Shown: positions 7,399 through 11,870 of the stretch, one piece after another
Numbering within the stretch: position 1 is the first letter of the stretch
Layout: every line of letters starts with the position of its first letter
Source of the DNA: an uncultured Peptococcaceae bacterium
Lineage (GTDB): Bacteria > Bacillota > Desulfotomaculia > Desulfotomaculales > Desulfallaceae
Reading direction: 5' to 3'
NCBI GenBank assembly: GCA_913064925.1
Contig: CAJYBN010000052.1
Coordinates: 1 to 14,424, forward strand
Length of the DNA stretch: 14,424 bases
Program-made: the position numbers and the translations under genes
The notes under the pieces: model-generated
What the model was told of the DNA's origin: nothing
Databases searched by the model: none
What the model saw: the letters and a program-made list of their open reading frames with translations, nothing else

Positions 7399-7423
7399 CG
7401 AAATTACCGTTTTTATATATAAT
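7395..7423 (+). promoter_or_regulatory. Sigma-A-type promoter for the ileS T-box transcript
   Basis: TTGACG (7395-7400) and a perfect TATAAT (7418-7423) are separated by exactly 17 bases in an AT-rich spacer. Transcription would begin near 7430, just before the T-box Stem I. The -35 box overlaps the yggU stop codon. This gives ileS a transcription unit of its own, independent of the division cluster. Confidence 0.8.
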
Positions 7424-7429
7424 ACCATA

Positions 7430-7701
7430 GTTGAAGTAAATATAACGAGTTAAAGCCGGTGAACGGGACGAGTAAACGGCGGGGCTGGGCAGAGAGCCCG
7501 GGGCGGGTGCGAGCCGGGTACAGCCGGAGCCGTTGAAAATCACCCGGGAGGCGACGGCTGAAATCCGCTGGGAAACTAAGCCGCTCCGGCAGCCGCCGTT
7601 AACGGATAAAGCGGGTCCGGTCGCAGGTTTTTTGCGCCGCCGGGCCTATTAGGGTGGTACCGCGGAAAATTTCCGTCCCTTAGGGGACGGTTTTTATTTT
7701 T
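7430..7701 (+). promoter_or_regulatory. T-box riboswitch (tRNA-Ile) upstream of ileS
   Basis: This leader controls ileS by sensing uncharged tRNA-Ile. Stem I features in order are AGTA (7471-7474), an AGAG bulge (7491-7494), a GGTGCGAGCC loop region (about 7505-7514) and the specifier codon ATC (7539-7541, after GAAA and before an A), which pairs with an isoleucine GAU anticodon. The conserved T-box AGGGTGGTACCGCG is at 7651-7664. Its TGGT bulge (7655-7658) is complementary to a tRNA 3' end ACCA, as expected for tRNA-Ile with discriminator A. A terminator follows. When uncharged tRNA binds both sites the antiterminator forms and ileS is transcribed. The 5' end is set by the promoter and is approximate. 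Nothing else occupies 7399-7739. Confidence 0.95.
7673..7701 (+). terminator. T-box intrinsic terminator
   Basis: CCGTCCC (7673-7679) pairs with GGGACGG (7684-7690) across a short TTAG loop and is followed by TTTTTATTTTT (7691-7701). It competes with the antiterminator, which uses the T-box sequence immediately upstream. It is the regulated terminator of the ileS leader. Confidence 0.9.
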
Positions 7702-7739
7702 ACTGCCCAACTATCACGCAAAAGCAGAGGTGTGGTCAA

Positions 7740-10529
7740 ATGGACTATGGAAAAACCCTTAACTTACCAAAAACCGATTTTCCCATGCGGGGCAACCTGC
7801 CGCAGCGGGAACCGGAAATAATCAAGTTCTGGGACGAGATGGACATTTACCGCCGGGTGCAGGAAAAAAACAAGGGCCGGCCCAAGTTCATCCTGCACGA
7901 CGGCCCGCCTTACGCCAACGGGCACATTCACCTGGGAACGACCCTGAACAAGGTGCTCAAGGACATCGTGGTGAAGTTTCATTCCATGGCGGGCTACGAC
8001 GCTCCTTATGTGCCCGGCTGGGATACCCACGGGCTGCCCATTGAACAGCAGGCCATCAAGAACATGGGCATTGACCGGCACGCGGTGGATGCCGTGGAAT
8101 TCCGGCGCCAGTGCAGGGAATACGCGCTGAAGTTCGTGGACGTGCAGCGCGAGGAATTCAAGCGGCTGGGGGTGCGCGGGGACTGGGAGCACCCTTACCT
8201 CACCCTGATGCCCCATTTCGAGGCCAGGCAAATCGGCGTATTCGGCGAGATGGCCAAGCAAGGCTATATTTACAAGGGCTTAAAGCCCGTTTACTGGTGC
8301 GCCACCTGCGAAACCGCCCTGGCCGAGGCCGAGGTGGAATACACCGACAAGAAATCGCCTTCTATTTACGTTAAGTTTCCCGTGCGAGACGGCAAGGGGA
8401 TATTGCCCGAAGAGGACACCTACGTGGTCATATGGACCACTACCCCCTGGACCCTGGTGGCCAACCTGGCCATCTGCCTGCACCCGGACTTCGACTACGT
8501 GCTGGTGGAATGCAGCGGGGAGAAACTGCTCCTGGCCCGCGAGCTGAAGGATTTCTTCTTCCGGGAAACCGGGCTGGCCGGCGGCCGGGAAGCAGGCGCC
8601 TACAAGGGCCGGGAACTGGAGGGGGTAGTTTGCGGTCACCCCTTTGAGGACCGGACCTCGCTGGTCATTCTGGGCGACCACGTCACCCTGGAGGCCGGCA
8701 CGGGCTGCGTGCACACCGCGCCCGGGCACGGCCACGAGGATTACCTGGTGGGCCTCAAGTACGACCTGCCAGTTTTTTCGCCGGTGGACGGCCGGGGCCG
8801 CTTTACCGAGGAGGGCGGTAAATTCGCCGGCCAGCTGTATTACGAGGCTAACGCGGGCATACTGCAGACGCTGCGGGAAACCGGCGCGCTGGTGAAAGAG
8901 GACGTTGTCAACCACCAGTACCCGCACTGCTGGCGCTGCAAAAAACCGGTGTTTTTCCGGGCCACCGAGCAGTGGTTTGCCTCCATCGAGGGGTTCCGCC
9001 GGGCGGCCCTGGAAGCCATCGACCAGGTGTGCTGGATTCCGGCCTGGGGGCGGGACAGGATCTACAACATGGTGGCCAACCGCGGCGACTGGTGCATTTC
9101 GCGCCAGCGCACCTGGGGCGTGCCCATTCCCATCTTTTACTGCAACTCCTGCAACAAGGAGATCATCAACGACCAGACCATCAGCCACCTGCAGAAGTTG
9201 TTCCGGGAACACGGCTCGGACGTTTGGTTCGCCAGGGAGGCCGCGGACCTGGTGCCGCCGGGGCTGGCCTGCCCGGCCTGCGGCGCGCGGGAGTTCAGCA
9301 AGGAAACCGATATCATGGACGTGTGGTTCGACAGCGGTTCCAGCCACCTGGCCGTGCTGGACGAGCCGGAAATATGGCCCGAGCTGAGCTGGCCCGCGGA
9401 CCTCTATTTGGAGGGCAGCGACCAGCACCGCGGCTGGTTCAACTCGTCGCTGAGCACTTCCGTGGCCGTAACCGGCCGCGCCCCCTACCGGGCGGTGCTC
9501 ACCCACGGCTTTGTGGTGGATGAACACGGCCGCAAGATGAGCAAGTCGCTGGGCAACGTGGTGGACCCCCTGAAAGTGATCAAGCAGATGGGTGCCGACA
9601 TCTTGCGGCTGTGGGTTTCGTCGGCCGATTACCGGGGCGACCTGGCTGTTTCCCAGGGAATTCTCAAGCAGCTGACGGAGTCCTACCGTAAGATCAGGAA
9701 CACCTGCCGGTTCATGCTGGGCAACATTTACGACTTTACGCCCGGGCGCGACGCCGTGTCCTACGAGCAGATGCCGGAAATCGACCGCTGGGCGCTGCTG
9801 AAGCTGCACCGCTTGATCGAGCGGGTGCTGAAGGCCTACCGCGAGTACGAGTTCCACGTGGTGTACCACGCCGTGCACCATTTCTGCACCGTGGACATGA
9901 GCGCCCAGTACCTGGACATTATCAAGGACCGGCTGTACTGCGAAAAAGCGGATGCCCCCGCCCGCCGTTCCGCGCAGACCGTGATGTACGAAGCGCTGCA
10001 CGCGCTGGTGCGCCTGCTGGCGCCCATCCTGGCCTTCACCACCGAGGAAATCTGGCGCTACCTGCCCAAGGAAGAAGGAGCGCCCGCCAGCGTGCAGCTC
10101 ACCGATATGCCGCAGCCCGAGGAAAAGTACCTGGACCCGGCCCTGGAGGAAAAGTGGAACCGCCTGATGAAGCTGCGCGGCATGGTCACCCGGGCGCTGG
10201 AAAGGGCCCGCCAGGAAAAGGTGATCGGCAATTCTCTGGAAGCCAGGGTGCACCTGTACTTGGACGAAGAGTGGCGCGGGTTTGCCGAGCCGCTGGCCGC
10301 GGACCTGCCGGTGCTGTTTATCGTGTCCGGGGTCACCGTGCACCCGCTGGCGGAAAGGTCGGCCGGCGCGCTCGCGGCGGACGACGTGCCCGGTTTGGCG
10401 GTGGGCGTTTCCCGGGCGGCGGGAGCTAAGTGCGCCCGCTGTTGGATGTACCACGAGGCGGTGGGCAGCGACGCCCGTTACCCGGATGTGTGCCCCCGCT
10501 GCGCCGCGGTGCTGGAGGAGCAGGCCTAG
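7740..10529 (+). CDS. ileS: Isoleucyl-tRNA synthetase
   Basis: IleRS, a class Ia synthetase, attaches isoleucine to tRNA-Ile. The 929 residues are a normal bacterial length. The class I 'HIGH' site is in PPYANGHIHLGTTLNKVLKD and reads H64-L-G-T rather than ending in His. The CP1 editing domain follows (WTTTPWTLVANLAI and TGCVHTAPGHG.EDY are visible). DVWFDSGSSH, LEGSDQHRGWF and KMSKS at residues 599-603 complete the catalytic core. The anticodon-binding region comes next, and the C-terminal zinc site uses C898, C901, C918 and C921. Further CxxC pairs (WCATC, HCWRC, YCNSC, CPAC) are typical of the family. The ATG is supported by AGAGGTG (7726-7732), seven bases upstream. Expression is governed by the T-box leader, and a strong hairpin follows the stop. 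Confidence 0.98.
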   Translation: MDYGKTLNLPKTDFPMRGNLPQREPEIIKFWDEMDIYRRVQEKNKGRPKFILHDGPPYANGHIHLGTTLNKVLKDIVVKFHSMAGYDAPYVPGWDTHGLPIEQQAIKNMGIDRHAVDAVEFRRQCREYALKFVDVQREEFKRLGVRGDWEHPYLTLMPHFEARQIGVFGEMAKQGYIYKGLKPVYWCATCETALAEAEVEYTDKKSPSIYVKFPVRDGKGILPEEDTYVVIWTTTPWTLVANLAICLHPDFDYVLVECSGEKLLLARELKDFFFRETGLAGGREAGAYKGRELEGVVCGHPFEDRTSLVILGDHVTLEAGTGCVHTAPGHGHEDYLVGLKYDLPVFSPVDGRGRFTEEGGKFAGQLYYEANAGILQTLRETGALVKEDVVNHQYPHCWRCKKPVFFRATEQWFASIEGFRRAALEAIDQVCWIPAWGRDRIYNMVANRGDWCISRQRTWGVPIPIFYCNSCNKEIINDQTISHLQKLFREHGSDVWFAREAADLVPPGLACPACGAREFSKETDIMDVWFDSGSSHLAVLDEPEIWPELSWPADLYLEGSDQHRGWFNSSLSTSVAVTGRAPYRAVLTHGFVVDEHGRKMSKSLGNVVDPLKVIKQMGADILRLWVSSADYRGDLAVSQGILKQLTESYRKIRNTCRFMLGNIYDFTPGRDAVSYEQMPEIDRWALLKLHRLIERVLKAYREYEFHVVYHAVHHFCTVDMSAQYLDIIKDRLYCEKADAPARRSAQTVMYEALHALVRLLAPILAFTTEEIWRYLPKEEGAPASVQLTDMPQPEEKYLDPALEEKWNRLMKLRGMVTRALERARQEKVIGNSLEARVHLYLDEEWRGFAEPLAADLPVLFIVSGVTVHPLAERSAGALAADDVPGLAVGVSRAAGAKCARCWMYHEAVGSDARYPDVCPRCAAVLEEQA

Positions 10530-10547
10530 AAAACGGAAAAACGCGAC

Positions 10548-10590
10548 AACAGGGACAGGCTGCCCGGCCGCCGGGCGGCCTGCCCTTGTT
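10548..10590 (+). terminator. Long hairpin after ileS, probable terminator
   Basis: Arms 10548-10567 and 10571-10590 pair along 20 positions with two mismatches and one G-U, and close on a CCG loop (the core is GCCCGG-CCG-CCGGGC). The T-tract after it is poor (TTGTT ends the stem, then ATATT), so termination efficiency is uncertain, but it begins 18 bases after the ileS stop. The remainder to 10729 shows no gene. Confidence 0.6.
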
Positions 10591-10729
10591 ATATTGGCCG
10601 GCTTGTCGGGTACCCGGGCATGTGCGGGAAGCTGCCGCCTGTTCTTCTTCCTCACGACTGTACATCAAGCCGCATTTGCAAGCACCTCCTGAATTGATAA
10701 TAAAATAAAGCTGTTGCCAGCTAATTTCA

Positions 10730-10759
10730 TTGATTTTGGCTTGGTTAGTATGTTAAAAT
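10730..10759 (+). promoter_or_regulatory. Candidate promoter for the HEPN-MNT pair
   Basis: TTGATT (10730-10735) and TAAAAT (10754-10759) are 18 bases apart in a locally AT-rich stretch, 25 bases before the HEPN start codon. Both boxes deviate from consensus by one or two bases. Confidence 0.45.
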
Positions 10760-10784
10760 TACTTTTAGAGGTGGAAAAAACTGT

Positions 10785-11078
10785 ATGGTACCGGATCCCT
10801 CCGAATGGCTGGTACAATCCGAATATGACTTAATGACCGCCAGGGATATGTATAAAACCGGCAGGTATATTTACACTGTTTATATGTGCCATCTAGCCAT
10901 CGAGAAAGCATTGAAGGCATTGGTTTGCATATCAACCGGGAAAACCCCGCCCAAAATACATAACCTTATCAGATTGCTAAAGTTGGCATTAGCCGATACT
11001 ATTGCAAGGGAGTATTTATTGAAGACAGAGGATGTGATAAAATGCATAGCCAAGGATCCGAGGTTGAAAAGATTATAA
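10785..11078 (+). CDS. HEPN-domain protein, C-terminally short
   Basis: This 97-residue protein belongs to the HEPN family (helical proteins often paired with MNT nucleotidyltransferases as a toxin-antitoxin-like module). Family features are W8 and the first helix (SEYDLMTARDMY), then GRYIYTVYMCHLAIEKALKA and the helix start PPKIHNLIRLLKLA. The ATG has AGAGGTGG (10767-10774) ten bases upstream. HEPN proteins of this type are usually around 125-130 residues with a further C-terminal helix containing an RYP-like motif; that part is missing. The last 12 codons overlap the MNT gene in another frame and the codons just before contain its ribosome binding site, so the C-terminus looks non-native. 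No Rx4-6H ribonuclease motif is visible. It is either a minimal HEPN or a deletion derivative; toxicity is unproven. Confidence 0.8.
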   Translation: MVPDPSEWLVQSEYDLMTARDMYKTGRYIYTVYMCHLAIEKALKALVCISTGKTPPKIHNLIRLLKLALADTIAREYLLKTEDVIKCIAKDPRLKRL

Positions 11079-11374
11079 CGGCGTTTAAGAAAGCATTGGC
11101 AAAGCAAGGTGTTAAAACGGAAAAAATTATATTGTTTGGTTCCCAGGCCCAGGGTACGGCCGGGGAGCACAGCGATATCGACTTGGTTGTCATCTCCAAT
11201 GACTTCAATGGGTTAGATTTTATGGAACGCTGTGCCCTGCTGGGCCGTGCCATTGCGGACATTATGGAACCCATTGAACCTCTGGCTTATACTCCCGAGG
11301 AATTTGCTGTACAGAAACAAAAAATTAGTTTCCTCCGCGAGGTGCTTACTGAATCGCCGGTTATTGAGTATTAA
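11042..11374 (+). CDS. MNT-type nucleotidyltransferase domain protein
   Basis: This 110-residue minimal nucleotidyltransferase (NTP_transf_2 / Pol-beta superfamily) has the diagnostic GSx10DxD motif: G33-S34 in LFGSQAQGT, then D45 and D47 in SDIDLVV. The third acidic position may be a Glu in the IEPLAYTPEEF strand. In characterised HEPN/MNT pairs (for example MntA-HepT) the MNT protein neutralises the HEPN partner by adding AMP; that is inferred here by pairing only. The start overlaps the HEPN reading frame by 37 bases, with AGAGG (11027-11031) ten bases upstream. Base composition is lower in GC than ileS and the division cluster, consistent with an acquired cassette. It ends 11 bases before a strong terminator hairpin. 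Confidence 0.9.
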   Translation: MHSQGSEVEKIITAFKKALAKQGVKTEKIILFGSQAQGTAGEHSDIDLVVISNDFNGLDFMERCALLGRAIADIMEPIEPLAYTPEEFAVQKQKISFLREVLTESPVIEY

Positions 11375-11385
11375 TATTTAACATG

Positions 11386-11418
11386 AAAACCCCCGTTGGC
11401 CGGGGGTTTTGTGCTTTT
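11386..11418 (+). terminator. Intrinsic terminator after the MNT gene
   Basis: AAAACCCCCG (11386-11395) pairs perfectly with CGGGGGTTTT (11401-11410) around a TTGGC loop, followed by GTGCTTTT. The A-run on one side and T-run on the other mean it could act on both strands, and so could also stop transcripts arriving from the minus-strand stalk remnant. Confidence 0.85.
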
Positions 11419-11482
11419 ATACCTGGGTTTCCACCAGCGGCCACTCAAAGGGCGCCGGTGCGGTCTGCAAATTGGTGCTATT

Positions 11483-11505
11483 GGCCCCGGGACAATCCCG
11501 GGGCC
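11483..11505. repeat. Perfect 10-bp inverted repeat (hairpin)
   Basis: GGCCCCGGGA (11483-11492), CAA loop, TCCCGGGGCC (11496-11505). It lies 10 bases 3' of the minus-strand stop codon of the stalk-domain remnant, where a terminator would be expected, but neither strand has a good T-run after it. A leftover terminator is the simplest reading. Positions 11419-11482 show nothing recognisable. Confidence 0.6.
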
Positions 11506-11515
11506 CGGCAAAAGA

Positions 11516-11782
11516 TTAGTCAATATAAACAGTATACTTGTCATGGTTATATTGAACCTTATGGCCAAAAAACTCGGCCACCTGGCGAAGCTGCACGTAA
11601 GTATGTGGTCCTGATATGAAGAAGTCTTTTTTCTTGCCAGGCTTTACAAGTTTGCATAATATCATCATCTTTTGGTTTTCAAAGTCAGCAGCAAAAGAGA
11701 CAGTACCAATATTCTCGTTAACTTTAACGTCGTCATTAATCGGTGTTGGCTTTGGCGAAACTAACTTCGCGGTAATGATATC
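11516..11782 (-). pseudogene. 5'-truncated stalk (copper amine oxidase N-like) domain gene remnant
   Basis: On the minus strand an 88-codon frame ends at TAA (11516-11518). Its C-terminus, PHTYVQLRQVAEFFGHKV followed by QYNHDKYTVYID, matches the copper-amine-oxidase-N/'stalk' domain pattern (yVplR.vaeflG.kV.wd...tv.i) common in secreted clostridial proteins. The upstream part reads AKLVSPKPTPINDDVKVNEN, then a beta-rich stretch. The frame is closed at its 5' side by a stop (11783-11785), and no ATG/GTG/TTG occurs until the paired ATGs at residues 39-40, which lack a ribosome binding site. No signal peptide precedes it. I read it as the surviving 3' end of a secreted-protein gene whose start was lost; a frameshift near 11783 is the alternative. 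The plus strand of this stretch also has a short open frame, but without any family signature. Confidence 0.6.
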
Positions 11783-11794
11783 CTATGGCAAACA

Positions 11795-11824
11795 TTGTCA
11801 TTATATCAATTAGATTCATAACAT
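11795..11824 (+). promoter_or_regulatory. Weak candidate promoter for the SdrD-like gene
   Basis: TTGTCA (11795-11800) and TAACAT (11819-11824) are spaced 18 bases apart, 47 bases before the next start codon. The -10 is poor; TAGTAT or TATAGA just downstream are alternatives. Some promoter is expected here because the upstream genes end at a terminator. Confidence 0.25.
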
Positions 11825-11870
11825 AGTATAGAACTTTTTTCTTTTTAGTCGGGCTCGAGGAGGTTGTTAC

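Noticed and set aside
8280..10655. A 791-codon open frame on the minus strand opposite ileS
   Set aside because: It is antisense to a full-length, motif-complete IleRS. Its translation is rich in His/Pro/Gly/Arg with no recognisable family, as expected for the shadow frame of GC-biased codons.
11396..11813. Short plus-strand frames of 65-78 codons between the MNT terminator and the SdrD-like gene
   Set aside because: They have no ribosome binding sites or motifs. Those within 11516-11782 are antisense to the stalk-domain frame, which carries the recognisable pattern.
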